The notes: generated from the sequence alone by a model not told the origin. DNA of 64,000 nt from JAAYCI01 sp031549285 (GCA_031549285.1 JAVBPZ010000003.1:122348-186347), one strand, 5' to 3'. Counted from the first letter of the stretch, positions 49,676 through 59,368 are shown. Made by a program: numbers and translations.

Positions 49676-51013
49676 ATGGACCTAATGCAAAAACTCACCA
49701 TACTAGCTGACAGCGCCAAATATGACGCTGCCTGCACCTCCTCCGGCGCCGACCGTCCCGGCAACCAGGGCCTGGGCAGTGCGTTGGCCGCCGGCTGTTG
49801 CCATACTTTTTCCGCCGATGGCCGGTGCGTCTCCCTTTTAAAGGTCCTCATGACCAACCACTGCGCCTATGACTGCAAATATTGCGTGAACCGCAGCAGC
49901 AACGATGTTCCCCGCACCGCCTTTACTCCAGAGGAGCTGGCCGAGTTGACCATCCAGTTTTACCGCCGAAACTACATCGAGGGCCTGTTTCTTTCCAGCG
50001 GTGTGCTGCAAACGCCGGATTACACGATGGAACGCATGATAACAGCACTGGAATTGCTGCGCTACAAACACAACTTCTGGGGCTACATCCACGCCAAAAC
50101 CATTCCCGGCGCCTCCCCGGAGCTGGTATACCGCCTCGGCCTCGTGGCCGATCGCCTCAGCGTAAACATCGAACTGCCCAGTGAAGCCAGCCTTTCCAAG
50201 CTGGCCCCGAACAAAACCAAAAAGGCCATCCTGGCCCCCATGGCCCAAATCCGGCAAAACCGCAACACGAATACAAAAGAACTGGCAATATACAAAAACG
50301 CGCCCCGGTTTGCCACCGCCGGCCAGGCCACCCAGATGATCATCGGCGCCAGCCCAGAGACCGATTACCACATCCTTACCCTGGCTTCCGGCCTGTATGA
50401 AAAATACGAGCTTAAGCGCGTTTTTTACTCCGCTTACATCCCGGTGGTGGAGGACACCCTGCTGCCATCGGTACAAACCCAGCCTCCTCTCTTGCGGGAA
50501 CACCGGCTGTACCAGGCGGACTTTATGCTGCGCCAATATGGCTTTTCCGCCGAGGAAATCCTCAGCGAAGACGCGCCAAATTTCAACCCCTACCTGGACC
50601 CAAAATGCAACTGGGCTATTCACAACCTGCACCTGTTCCCGGTGGATGTGAACCGTGCTTCCCGGGATGAACTGTTGCGGGTTCCCGGCATCGGCCCCAC
50701 CAGCGCCCGCCGCATTGTCACCGCCCGCCGCAGCGGCCAGCTGGGCATGCCGGAACTAAAACGCATCGGTGTGGTGTTGAAACGCGCTCAATATTTCATC
50801 CTCACCGCCGACAACCCCCTCGGCCTGCGCCCCAATAAAGAAGCCACCGTCCGCGCACTGATCGACCCCGGCATTTTTTCCGCCGGTGTGGAACAGCTCA
50901 GCCTGTTCGCCCCGGCGGCAGACGCACGCTTTGCGCTGCCCGGCGCCGGGGACGTAAAAAACATTGCCGAGGCCGCCGCCGAGGCAGTTTCCTGCATGGT
51001 GAAAGCAATATGA
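49676..51013 (+). CDS. Radical SAM protein with helix-hairpin-helix, putative DNA modification/repair
   Basis: A 445-residue radical SAM enzyme. The cluster motif is CAYDCKYC near residue 62 (C-x3-C-x2-C). The barrel has GLFLSSGVLQTPDYTMERM and GYIHAKTIPGASPELV, then ADRLSVNIELPSEASL. The C-terminal third has HhH DNA-binding motifs (VNRASRDELLRVPGIGPTSA). Family known from linkage to uracil-DNA glycosylase-like and DUF4130 proteins; substrate unknown. The next gene overlaps its stop by ATGA. The ATG at 49676 has no strong ribosome-binding site, so the exact start is uncertain. Confidence 0.88.
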   Translation: MDLMQKLTILADSAKYDAACTSSGADRPGNQGLGSALAAGCCHTFSADGRCVSLLKVLMTNHCAYDCKYCVNRSSNDVPRTAFTPEELAELTIQFYRRNYIEGLFLSSGVLQTPDYTMERMITALELLRYKHNFWGYIHAKTIPGASPELVYRLGLVADRLSVNIELPSEASLSKLAPNKTKKAILAPMAQIRQNRNTNTKELAIYKNAPRFATAGQATQMIIGASPETDYHILTLASGLYEKYELKRVFYSAYIPVVEDTLLPSVQTQPPLLREHRLYQADFMLRQYGFSAEEILSEDAPNFNPYLDPKCNWAIHNLHLFPVDVNRASRDELLRVPGIGPTSARRIVTARRSGQLGMPELKRIGVVLKRAQYFILTADNPLGLRPNKEATVRALIDPGIFSAGVEQLSLFAPAADARFALPGAGDVKNIAEAAAEAVSCMVKAI

Positions 51014-51975
51014 AAATGCCTTGTGGACGCAGTTTTTTCTGTGGTAATTTTCATTGCCGTCACGCGGCCACCTGTTCCGCGAAGACTGCTGCCGAGCAAG
51101 CAGCCGCTTCCACCGGCCGCACAGGTACCTCCGGTGCGTCTCCTCGGGAAAATGGCACGTCCCACCACACTGCACAAAAAGCATCGCCCTCCCCAAAACC
51201 CGCAACACAGCCGGGCCCGCTTGCCCGCCCCGCCGACATCGTCTACCTTTACGACGGCAGCCGGCCAGGCTTTTTCAGCTGTGTCCATGAAAGCGTGTAC
51301 GCCCGCGAACTGCCGGCCGCCATCTTCCCCGAAAGCGAAGCCCAGCCCAGCCTGTTCCAACAAAAGCTTATCCCCACCGATACCCAAAAAGCCGCCCGGG
51401 TAGAAGCCTCCATTTCCAAAAAAATTGGCCCCCGGGCGACGGAACTGCTGGACAATATTTTTTTTAGCTGCCTTCCCGAAAAAGAAATTGCCATGCTGCG
51501 TTTTTTGCTGCTGGGCTACCGCGCAGGTCCTCGCACACCCTATATGTTGGGCCACACGGATGTCGCCCCCTTGCTGGCCGCGGAAAAACACCTGATGGGA
51601 GAAGTACACCTGTTGCACGGCTTTATCCGCTTTTCAGACTATGACGGCGCGCTGGCGGCCACCATCACACCCAAAAATTTTGTGCTGCCATTCCTCGCCC
51701 ACCACTTTGCCACGCGCTTCTCCGGCGAGGACTTTCTCATTTTCGACAAAACCCACAAAGCTGCCCTTATCTATCAAAACAAAAAAAGAAGCATCGTCCC
51801 GTTGGAGCACATTGCCTTCCCGGATGCCAGCGAAGAGGAAGAAGCCTACCGCGGCCTGTGGAAACAGTTTTACAAAACCATCGCCATCGAAGCGCGCGAA
51901 AACCCACGCTGCCGCATGACGCACATGCCAAAACGCTACTGGGAAAACATGACCGAAATGCAGGATCTTTTGTAG
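51010..51975 (+). CDS. DUF4130 protein linked to radical SAM, putative DNA metabolism
   Basis: A 321-residue partner of the radical SAM gene (start overlaps its stop). The DUF4130 core begins near residue 77 (DIVYLYDGSRPGFFSCVHESVYA), then ARVEASISKKIGPRATELLD, LLGYRAGPRTP, and HLLHGFIRFSDYDGALAATI. ENPRCRMTHMPKRYWENM is the family's usual end. A separate 76-residue N-terminus is Ala/Thr/Pro-rich and contains four cysteines (CGRSFFCGNFHCRHAATC); family members normally begin at the core, so this is an extension or an upstream start misread. No good internal start is seen before residue 77. Biochemical role unknown. Confidence 0.8.
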   Translation: MKMPCGRSFFCGNFHCRHAATCSAKTAAEQAAASTGRTGTSGASPRENGTSHHTAQKASPSPKPATQPGPLARPADIVYLYDGSRPGFFSCVHESVYARELPAAIFPESEAQPSLFQQKLIPTDTQKAARVEASISKKIGPRATELLDNIFFSCLPEKEIAMLRFLLLGYRAGPRTPYMLGHTDVAPLLAAEKHLMGEVHLLHGFIRFSDYDGALAATITPKNFVLPFLAHHFATRFSGEDFLIFDKTHKAALIYQNKKRSIVPLEHIAFPDASEEEEAYRGLWKQFYKTIAIEARENPRCRMTHMPKRYWENMTEMQDLL

Positions 51976-52047
51976 CGGTTTAGGCCTCCTTCCCGCGCCC
52001 CGCAACACGCTCATCAAATCTAATGGAAAAGACAATTTTCGACCACA

Positions 52048-52090
52048 AAAACAAACAAGAGGCTATACTTCGCCCCTTGTTTGTTTTTTA
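52048..52090 (+). terminator. Terminator of the radical SAM-DUF4130 pair
   Basis: AAACAAACAAGAGGC / GCCCCTTGTTTGTT stem (one G-A mismatch) with a TATACTTC loop and TTTTTTATA after it. About 75 bases after the DUF4130 stop. Confidence 0.7.
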
Positions 52091-52230
52091 TATTATTTTC
52101 CACTGCTTTTCGCATCACAATAACTGCGCACTGTTAAATAATTTAATACATTCACAACTTATACGCGCTATATTCACTCATGTATTGTTCATTCAGCCAC
52201 ATATTTACCACTGCACGCACCCCGCAAGCC

Positions 52231-54135
52231 TCACAGCGCACGGCTGGTAATCTCTTCCACCGTGGCCGCCATGAAATCCTCCACCGACTTCACACCGCCG
52301 CGCTCTTCCTTGCGCGCACGCACCGCCACGGTTTTTTCCAACACCTCTTTGTCCCCCATTACCAGCATATAGGGGATTTTCCGCAGCTGCGCCTCCCGAA
52401 TCTTATAGTTCATTTTTTCATTGCGCAGGTCGGCCTCCACGCGTATCCCTACCGCCTCCAGCTGCTGCTTCACTTCCTCGGCATAGGCGTGGTGCGCCTC
52501 GCTAATCGGCACCAGCATCACCTGCACCGGCGCCAGCCAGGTGGGAAACGCCCCCGCAAAATGCTCTATCAAAATGCCGATGAACCGCTCAATGGACCCA
52601 TACACCACCCGGTGAATCATCGCCGGCCGGTGCTTCGCGCCGTCCTCGCCGGTATACTCCAGGTCAAACCGCTCAGGCATTTGAAAGTCCAGCTGGATGG
52701 TCCCGCACTGCCATGTCCGCCCAATCGCATCCACCAGATGAAAGTCCAGCTTTGGCCCATAAAACGCGCCGTCTCCCTCGTTCACGGTATACGGCCGGTC
52801 CAGCATCTCCATGGCCTTTTTCAGCGCCTCGGTCGCCATCTCCCAGTCCTCGTCGCTGCCCATGTGGTCCCCCGGCATGGTGGACAGCTCCACATTATAC
52901 TGGAAGCCAAACAACGAATACACCTCGTCTATCAGCCGGCACACACCCATAATCTCGTCAATAATCTGCTCCCGCGTCATGAATATATGCGCATCGTCCT
53001 GCGTAAACGCGCGTACCCGCATCAGCCCGTGCAGCGCACCGGACAGCTCATGCCGGTGCACCAGGCCCAGCTCCGCCATGCGCAGCGGCAGCTCCCGGTA
53101 AGAGTGCATCTGTGTCTTATACACTAGCATTCCACCGGGACAGTTCATGGGCTTCACCGCAAACGGTTCCCCGTCTATCTCGGTTGTATACATATTGTTT
53201 TTGTAATGATCCCAGTGCCCCGAGCGCAACCACAGCTGCTGATTCAACAATATTGGCGTCGATATTTCACTGTATTCTGCCTTTTTATGCACTTCTCTCC
53301 AATAGGTCAGCAGTTCGTTTTTTAAGATCATGCCGTTCGGCAAAAAGAACGGGAACCCCGGTCCTTCTTCCAGCAGCGCAAACAGTTGCAGCTCACGCCC
53401 CAGCTTGCGGTGGTCGCGTTTTTTGGCTTCCTCCAGCATGGTCAGGTAGGCTTCCAGCTCACTCTGCTTGGGATAGGCAACCCCATAAATACGCGACAAC
53501 ATGGCTAAATTGGAATCTCCATGCCAGTACGCCCCGGTCGCGCTGGTCAGCTTCAGCGCCCGCACCGGCGATGTATCCATCAGGTGCGGCCCGGCGCACA
53601 GGTCCACAAAATCTCCCTGCCGGTACAGGCTGATGCGTTGCCCCGCGGCCGCGTGCTTTTGCAGCAGTTCCTGCTTATATGGCTGGTCCTTAAAAATTTC
53701 CATTGCCTCGGCAGCATTCACAAAAAACCGTTCTATCGGCAGCGCTTCTTTCACGATCTTCTTCATTTCTTCTTCTATCCCGGCCAAATCCTCCGCCGTA
53801 AACGCCGGCGTCACATCAAAGTCGTAATAGAACCCGTTCTCCACCGCCGGCCCAATCGCAAACTTGGCCTGCGGGTACAGCCGCAGCACCGCCTGCGCCA
53901 AAATATGGCTGGAGGTATGCCAAAACGCATGCCGTCCGTCCGGGTCCCCAAACGTACATATCTCCACCGCGCAGTCCACCTCCAGCGGCGTGCGCAAATC
54001 CACCGCCACGCCGTCCACCCGGCCGGCGCATGCCGCCTTTGCCAGCCCAGCGCCCAGGCTGCTTGCCACCTGTGCCACGCTGGTTCCCGGCTCATACTGC
54101 CGCACGCTTCCATCTTTCAGTGTCACGTTTATCAT
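52231..54135 (-). CDS. thrS: Threonyl-tRNA synthetase
   Basis: Class II synthetase, 634 residues. The TGS domain (about 1-60, MINVTLKDGSVRQYEPGTSV) is followed by the editing domain with HxxxH in FWHTSSHILAQAVL. The catalytic core has zinc-binding Cys in KPMNCPGGMLVYK and motif 2 HRHELSGALHGLMRVRAFTQDDAH. The C-terminal anticodon-binding domain has GTIQLDFQMPERFDLEY upstream and MLVMGDKEV near the end. The start was set at 54135 (GGGAGG upstream); the frame extends to 54246 but that part lies in the T-box. Regulated by the T-box. Confidence 0.98.
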   Translation of the reverse strand: MINVTLKDGSVRQYEPGTSVAQVASSLGAGLAKAACAGRVDGVAVDLRTPLEVDCAVEICTFGDPDGRHAFWHTSSHILAQAVLRLYPQAKFAIGPAVENGFYYDFDVTPAFTAEDLAGIEEEMKKIVKEALPIERFFVNAAEAMEIFKDQPYKQELLQKHAAAGQRISLYRQGDFVDLCAGPHLMDTSPVRALKLTSATGAYWHGDSNLAMLSRIYGVAYPKQSELEAYLTMLEEAKKRDHRKLGRELQLFALLEEGPGFPFFLPNGMILKNELLTYWREVHKKAEYSEISTPILLNQQLWLRSGHWDHYKNNMYTTEIDGEPFAVKPMNCPGGMLVYKTQMHSYRELPLRMAELGLVHRHELSGALHGLMRVRAFTQDDAHIFMTREQIIDEIMGVCRLIDEVYSLFGFQYNVELSTMPGDHMGSDEDWEMATEALKKAMEMLDRPYTVNEGDGAFYGPKLDFHLVDAIGRTWQCGTIQLDFQMPERFDLEYTGEDGAKHRPAMIHRVVYGSIERFIGILIEHFAGAFPTWLAPVQVMLVPISEAHHAYAEEVKQQLEAVGIRVEADLRNEKMNYKIREAQLRKIPYMLVMGDKEVLEKTVAVRARKEERGGVKSVEDFMAATVEEITSRAL

Positions 54136-54172
54136 TTCTTTTGCCTCCCATACTCTTAAAAATACATCCTGC

Positions 54173-54425
54173 AAAAATAAAACACCCCGACCCAATAATA
54201 AGGATCGGGGTGAGAGAAATCTCCCACGGTTCCACCCGCTTTGCACGGTTTACCGCACCACTTGTCACACAGCTGTAACGGGCCGTCCCGGCAGGGGTTC
54301 TCCCTGCAGCTGTTGCGGTGGTAAGCTGGCGGTGGCGCACAGGTTGCTTCCAGACGCGGTACTCTCCGCTGCAACCCTCTCTGTTTGCGGCCTGCCGCGG
54401 CCCATGTCCGCGTCCTGGCTTTAAC
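54173..54425 (-). ncRNA. T-box riboswitch in the thrS leader
   Basis: Minus strand. The T-box sequence GGTGGAACCGTGG (54236-54224) is conserved and can pair with uncharged tRNA. The terminator CACCCCGATCC / GGGTCGGGGTG is followed by TTTTATTTTT (54212-54173). Upstream is the long stem I region, with GAGAGTACCGCG, where ACC at 54360-54358 is a plausible threonine specifier codon. Expected to read through when tRNA-Thr is uncharged. Specifier position was assigned by eye. Confidence 0.85.
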
Positions 54426-54720
54426 TTTTTCTCATCTTAACACCGGCCCTCTGCCTTGTCAAGCAACATCCTGCTATTTCTAAAAAACCCCATACTATTT
54501 TGCTCCGTCACCTGCTTTCACCGTGTTTCCCACACGGCATTTGTTGCACAATTAACAAGTTATCACACCCAAAAGTCATATGATTTACATTTTTCTGCCA
54601 CTTTATGACACGATGGCACGGGCGCTTCCCCCCACAGCTCCCCCTTCTAAAATCCGCCCTCCTGTTTCTCCGCCTGCCAGGCGGGTTTCCGGGCAGGACC
54701 CCCCCCTGCCGCACTCGCCC

Positions 54721-54749
54721 TTGACAACAACCCCTGCGGGTTTTACAAT
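54721..54749 (+). promoter_or_regulatory. Promoter of rny
   Basis: TTGACA (54721-54726), a 17-bp spacer and TACAAT (54744-54749), about 140 bases before the rny start. The leader contains a hairpin around GCACGGGCCAC / GTGCCCGT (54768-54800). Other parts of the 54426-54720 gap show no gene. Confidence 0.75.
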
Positions 54750-54886
54750 GTTAGTGTGGTGTAATATGCACGGGCCACGGTAAACTGTGCCCGTTCAGGG
54801 GATTCCCCAATAGATCGCAGGCCTTTATTAATAGGTAGGGGCTTCCCGCCATAAACCAAATCCCATTTTTTAAGGAGTTGACCCAT

Positions 54887-56440
54887 TTGCTACCAATATG
54901 GACGATCATTGTGGTGGCATTCGTGGGCGCTTTAGCCGCTGTTCTCGCTTTCCGCGCGGGGGTTATTTACCGCCGTCGCACCGCCGAGCATACCATTGGC
55001 TCGGCCGAGGAACAGGCTAAAAAGGTTGTCAACGAAGCCATCAAAACCTCGGAACAGAAACTGAAAGAAGCCTCTGTAGAGGCAAAAGACCAGGCATACC
55101 AGCTGAAACAGGAAGCCGAAAGAGAGATCAAAGAGCGCCGCGCCGAGGTTACCCGCCAAGAGCGCCGCGTAGAGCAAAAAGAAGAAAGTATCGACAAAAA
55201 GACCACCGCTCTGGAACAAAAAGAAGAAGAAATGCAGCAACGGCAAACCCTGCTGCAGGCAAAGCTGGCCGAAATAGACCAGATGAAAGAGCGGGAACTG
55301 GAAAAGCTGGAGAATATTGCTTCCCTCACACAGGAGGACGCCCGCAAAATGTTGCTGGCCAGCCTGGAGGAACAGCTGACCCACGAAAAAGCGCTGAAAA
55401 TTTCTTCTTTCGAGACCCAGATGAAGGAAGACGCGGACGACATGGCGCGCGAGCTCATCAGCCAGGCCATCGCCCGTTGCGCGGCCGACCACTCCAGCGA
55501 GGCCACCGTTTCGGTGGTGGCGCTGCCCAGTGACGAAATGAAAGGCCGCATCATCGGCCGCGAGGGCCGCAACATCCGCGCGTTGGAAACCGCTACCGGC
55601 GTGGACCTCATCATTGACGACACCCCGGAGGCCATCACCCTCTCCAGCTTCGATCCGGTCCGCCGCGAGGTCGCCCGCCAAACCCTGGAAAAACTGATTA
55701 CCGACGGCCGCATCCACCCCGCCCGCATCGAGGAAACGGTGGAAAAATGCCGCCGCGAACTGGAACTGGTCATGAAACGCGAGGGCGAGCGCGCCGTCAT
55801 GGATGTGGGGCTGCACAGCGTGCACCCGGACATTGTAAAGCTGCTGGGCCGCCTGCGGTACCGCACCAGCTATGGCCAAAACGTGCTGAACCACTCACTG
55901 GAGGTCGCCTACCTCTCGGGCATCATGGCCGCGGAACTGGGCCTAAACGTAAACCAGGCAAAACGCGCCGGCCTGCTGCATGACATCGGCAAAGCGCTGG
56001 ACCACGAGATTGAGGGCAGCCACGTGCAAATCGGCGTGGACATTGCCAAAAAGTACAAGGAAAACCCCGCGGTCATCCACGCCATCGAGGCGCACCACGG
56101 GGATGTAGAACCCCGCACGCCGTTGGCGTTCATCGTCACTGCCGCTGATGCCATTTCGGCCGCACGGCCCGGCGCCCGGCGCGAAAACCTGGAAAGCTAC
56201 ATCAAGCGCCTGGAAAACCTGGAAGAAATCGCAAAAGGCTTCTCCGGTGTGGAAAGCAGCTTTGCCATCCAGGCCGGCCGTGAGGTTCGCATCATGGTAA
56301 AGCCGGACGTCATCGACGACGACCAGCTGGTCATCCTCGCGCGCGACATCAGCGCCAAGATCGAAAACGAGCTGGATTACCCCGGCCAAATCAAGGTAAA
56401 CGTAGTGCGGGAAAGCCGCGCCATCGATTACGCGAAGTAA
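54887..56440 (+). CDS. rny: Ribonuclease Y
   Basis: Membrane-tethered endoribonuclease that starts mRNA decay in Firmicutes. It has 517 residues. The N-terminal helix (WTIIVVAFVGALAAVLAF) anchors it. A long coiled coil follows (about 30-180). The KH RNA-binding domain has MKGRIIGREGRNIRALE and the HD domain has LNHSLEVAYLSGIMAAE, then GLLHDIGKALDHE. The start was set to TTG at 54887, with AAGGAG at 9 bases; the first in-frame TTG at 54878 touches the ribosome-binding site. ymdB follows 196 bases downstream, as in many Firmicutes. Confidence 0.97.
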   Translation: MLPIWTIIVVAFVGALAAVLAFRAGVIYRRRTAEHTIGSAEEQAKKVVNEAIKTSEQKLKEASVEAKDQAYQLKQEAEREIKERRAEVTRQERRVEQKEESIDKKTTALEQKEEEMQQRQTLLQAKLAEIDQMKERELEKLENIASLTQEDARKMLLASLEEQLTHEKALKISSFETQMKEDADDMARELISQAIARCAADHSSEATVSVVALPSDEMKGRIIGREGRNIRALETATGVDLIIDDTPEAITLSSFDPVRREVARQTLEKLITDGRIHPARIEETVEKCRRELELVMKREGERAVMDVGLHSVHPDIVKLLGRLRYRTSYGQNVLNHSLEVAYLSGIMAAELGLNVNQAKRAGLLHDIGKALDHEIEGSHVQIGVDIAKKYKENPAVIHAIEAHHGDVEPRTPLAFIVTAADAISAARPGARRENLESYIKRLENLEEIAKGFSGVESSFAIQAGREVRIMVKPDVIDDDQLVILARDISAKIENELDYPGQIKVNVVRESRAIDYAK

Positions 56441-56453
56441 CTGCGAACATTGC

Positions 56454-56490
56454 AGCGTCGGGCGCCACGGCGGCGTCCGGCGCTTTGTTA
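56454..56490 (+). terminator. Possible weak terminator after rny
   Basis: Stem AGCGTCGGGCGCC / GGCGTCCGGCGCT (two G-U pairs) with loop ACGGC, but only TTTGTTA after it. May allow partial read-through to ymdB. Confidence 0.5.
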
Positions 56491-56636
56491 TGGCAAAAAA
56501 CCTTCGAAGCAATCATTGCGTTTTTGCAGAGAATGATCCTTCCGGTCTATCCAGACCATACAAATCCGCAACAAATTTATCCCTGTTTACGGTTCACCTT
56601 TCCATTTTGAAAGCAGGTTAGAAAGCAGGTGACAGC

Positions 56637-57404
56637 ATGAAAATACTGTGCGTGGGCGACGTTGTCGGCGCGGCCGGCCTGGCACTTTGCCGTGCCCTGC
56701 TACCACAGCTGCGGCGCGAGTTCGCCGCAGACCTTGTCATCGTAAACGGTGAAAATGCCGACGCTTCCGGTGTCGGCCTGCCGCGCGCCGCCGCCGACGA
56801 CCTGCTGCAATACGCCGACGCCATCACCAGTGGAAACCACTGCTACCGCCGCGCCAGCGAAGAATTGTACACCGAGTATGAAACGGTGCTACACCCCGCC
56901 AACCAACCCTATACCGAGGACGCCGCTGGCTGCTGCCTGCTGGACACCGGGCGCCTGGGCATGGTGCGCATCATTAACTTGGTCGGCGTCGCCTTCATGG
57001 AACCGGTGGATTCTCCCTTCCGGCGTGTGGATGAACTGCTCGCCAAAACCACCGCAAAATACACTATTGTGGATTTTCACGCCGAATCCACTGCCGAAAA
57101 AAAAGCCCTCGCCTTCCACCTGGACGGCCGGGTCAGCGCGGTGTTCGGCACCCATACCCACGTGCAAACCGCCGACGAACAGATCTTGCCCGGCGGCACC
57201 GGCTACATCACCGACGCCGGCATGACTGGCCCAGCCCTCAGCGTGCTGGGCGTCGCGCCGGCGCTGGCGGTTAAAAAACAAAACGAACATGTCCCGGTGC
57301 GCTTTGCTGTGGCGGATGGCCCCGCCATGCTGAACGCCGTGTTGTTCACGCTGGACGACACCACCGGCCTGTGCACCGCCGTACAGCGCATCAATCAGCA
57401 GTAA
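56637..57404 (+). CDS. ymdB: YmdB family metallophosphoesterase
   Basis: Binuclear metal phosphodiesterase of the TIGR00282/YmdB group; the B. subtilis homologue hydrolyses cyclic nucleotides and affects cell-fate choice and motility. It has 255 residues. Metal ligands are in CVGDVVG, IVNGENAD, ITSGNHCY (usually GNHTW, so Cys-Tyr replaces Thr-Trp), IVDFHAE and GTHTHVQTADEQILP. AGGTG precedes the ATG. It follows rny, matching the Firmicutes context. Confidence 0.92.
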   Translation: MKILCVGDVVGAAGLALCRALLPQLRREFAADLVIVNGENADASGVGLPRAAADDLLQYADAITSGNHCYRRASEELYTEYETVLHPANQPYTEDAAGCCLLDTGRLGMVRIINLVGVAFMEPVDSPFRRVDELLAKTTAKYTIVDFHAESTAEKKALAFHLDGRVSAVFGTHTHVQTADEQILPGGTGYITDAGMTGPALSVLGVAPALAVKKQNEHVPVRFAVADGPAMLNAVLFTLDDTTGLCTAVQRINQQ

Positions 57405-57672
57405 GATGCGGGCCCGGGCTTTTTTGCCCCAACTTACTAGGAATTGCTAGAACCCGGTTCTTCCCGTCGGCCCAATCAAAACACAAACCATCCATCCCTG
57501 GCAAATGCGGTGTTACTTTCTCTGTAAAATCTGGCAGTCCATCCTGTCTCCCTTCACTTTTCTCTCGTGCCAAAACGCATTTTTCCTGGCGCCAAAGTAT
57601 TCAATGATTTTGCGCCCCTAACCAAATTCTCCAAAACATCCCCATCCTGTAATTGAAAGGCGGAATACCAGC

Positions 57673-59274
57673 GTGACCACCCAACAAGAAATTCAGCGCC
57701 GGCGCACCTTTGCCATCATCAGCCACCCAGACGCCGGCAAAACCACCCTCACGGAAAAACTACTTTTGTACGGCGGCGCCATCGGTATGGCCGGCAGCGT
57801 GAAAGGCCAAAAAGGCACCCGCCACGCCGTCAGCGACTGGATGGAAATCGAAAAACAGCGCGGCATCTCGGTCACCAGCAGTGTCCTACAGTTCGAATAC
57901 GACGGCTTCTGCGTCAACATTCTGGACACCCCCGGCCACCAGGACTTTTCCGAGGACACCTACCGCACCCTCATGGCGGCGGACGCTGCGGTCATGGTCA
58001 TCGACGCTGCCAAAGGCGTGGAAACCCAAACCAAAAAATTGTTCAAGGTCTGCGTCATGCGGGGCATCCCCATCTTCACCTTCATCAACAAAATGGACCG
58101 CGACGCCAAACCCCCGCTGGACCTGCTGGAGGACATCGAGGATGTCCTCGGCATCGACACCTATCCTATGAACTGGCCCATCGGCAGCGGCAAATCTTTC
58201 AAAGGCGTATACGACCGCGAGGCAGAACAAATCCTGGTGTTCGAGCCGGTACTGCGCGGCACCAAACAGGTGAAATCCATCGCGGCAAAGCTGGGCGACG
58301 AAAACCTGGACACCCTCATCGGCGCAGACGCGCACGCTATACTCAGCGAGGATATCGAGCTGCTCAGCGTCGCCGGCACCGCCTTCGACCGCACCGCCAT
58401 GAACACCGGTCGCCTCACCCCGGTGTTTTTCGGCTCGGCGCTTACCAACTTTGGGGTAGAGGACTTTCTGCAGGCATTCCTGTCGTTCGCGCCCTCTCCG
58501 CTCGCCCGCACGTCCTCCGCCGGCCCCATCGACCCCAACAGCGAAGATTTCTCCGCTTTTGTGTTCAAAATTCAGGCCAACATGAACAAAGCCCACCGCG
58601 ACCGCGTGGCCTTTTTGCGCATTTGCTCCGGCAAATTCGAAAAAGGCATGGATGTGTTCTGTGTGCAGCAGGGCAAAGAAGTGAAAATTGCACAGCCCCA
58701 GCAAATGATGGCCGAGGAGCGCGAAATCATCGAAACCGCCTACGCCGGGGACATTCTGGGCGTGTTCGACCCCGGCATTTTCGCCATCGGGGACACCCTT
58801 CTCTCTGGCAAACAGCGCTTCCAGTTCGAGGGAATCCCCACCTTCGCCCCGGAACATTTCGCCCTGGTTCGGCAAACCGACACCATGAAGCGCAAACAAT
58901 TCGTCAAGGGCATCACGCAAATCGGCGAAGAAGGCGCCATCCAAATCTTCAAGGAAATCGGCGGTGGCCTTGAAGAGGTCATTGTCGGCGCCGTGGGCGT
59001 TTTGCAGTTCGAGGTACTGGAGTACCGCCTGAAAAATGAGTACGGCGTAGACATCCGCCTGCAGCAGCTGCCCTATGGTCACATCCGCTGGGTGGTACAG
59101 TCGGATACCGACATCGCAAAGCTGGACCTCACCAGTGACTCCAAGCGCGTAGAGGACCTGAAAGGCAACAAACTGCTGCTGTTCACCAGCAGCTGGAACG
59201 TCGCCTGGGCCGAGGAACACAACAGCGGCCTGCTTCTCAGCGAGTTCGGCCAAACAACACAACAAAACCCATAG
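57673..59274 (+). CDS. prfC: Peptide chain release factor 3
   Basis: GTPase that recycles RF1/RF2 from the ribosome after termination. It has 533 residues. G1 is ISHPDAGKTTLTEKL, G3 DTPGHQDFSEDTYRTL (the RF3 form), G4 INKMDRDAKPPLDLLEDIE. Domains II and III follow, with VGAVGVLQFEVLEYRLKNEY diagnostic for PrfC. The start is GTG at 57673, with an AAAGGCGG-type site upstream. Monocistronic, with a terminator at 59328. Confidence 0.97.
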   Translation: MTTQQEIQRRRTFAIISHPDAGKTTLTEKLLLYGGAIGMAGSVKGQKGTRHAVSDWMEIEKQRGISVTSSVLQFEYDGFCVNILDTPGHQDFSEDTYRTLMAADAAVMVIDAAKGVETQTKKLFKVCVMRGIPIFTFINKMDRDAKPPLDLLEDIEDVLGIDTYPMNWPIGSGKSFKGVYDREAEQILVFEPVLRGTKQVKSIAAKLGDENLDTLIGADAHAILSEDIELLSVAGTAFDRTAMNTGRLTPVFFGSALTNFGVEDFLQAFLSFAPSPLARTSSAGPIDPNSEDFSAFVFKIQANMNKAHRDRVAFLRICSGKFEKGMDVFCVQQGKEVKIAQPQQMMAEEREIIETAYAGDILGVFDPGIFAIGDTLLSGKQRFQFEGIPTFAPEHFALVRQTDTMKRKQFVKGITQIGEEGAIQIFKEIGGGLEEVIVGAVGVLQFEVLEYRLKNEYGVDIRLQQLPYGHIRWVVQSDTDIAKLDLTSDSKRVEDLKGNKLLLFTSSWNVAWAEEHNSGLLLSEFGQTTQQNP

Positions 59275-59327
59275 CCGGCCGGCTCATCCTTTTTCCATCC
59301 GGCATACCACATTTTCAAACAACGCCC

Positions 59328-59368
59328 AAACCACCCTGACGCCTTCACCGGCACCAGGGTGGTTTTTT
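59328..59368 (+). terminator. Terminator of prfC
   Basis: Stem AAACCACCCTG / CAGGGTGGTTT with a 16-base loop, followed by TTTTTT-type run ending GC. Confidence 0.85.
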
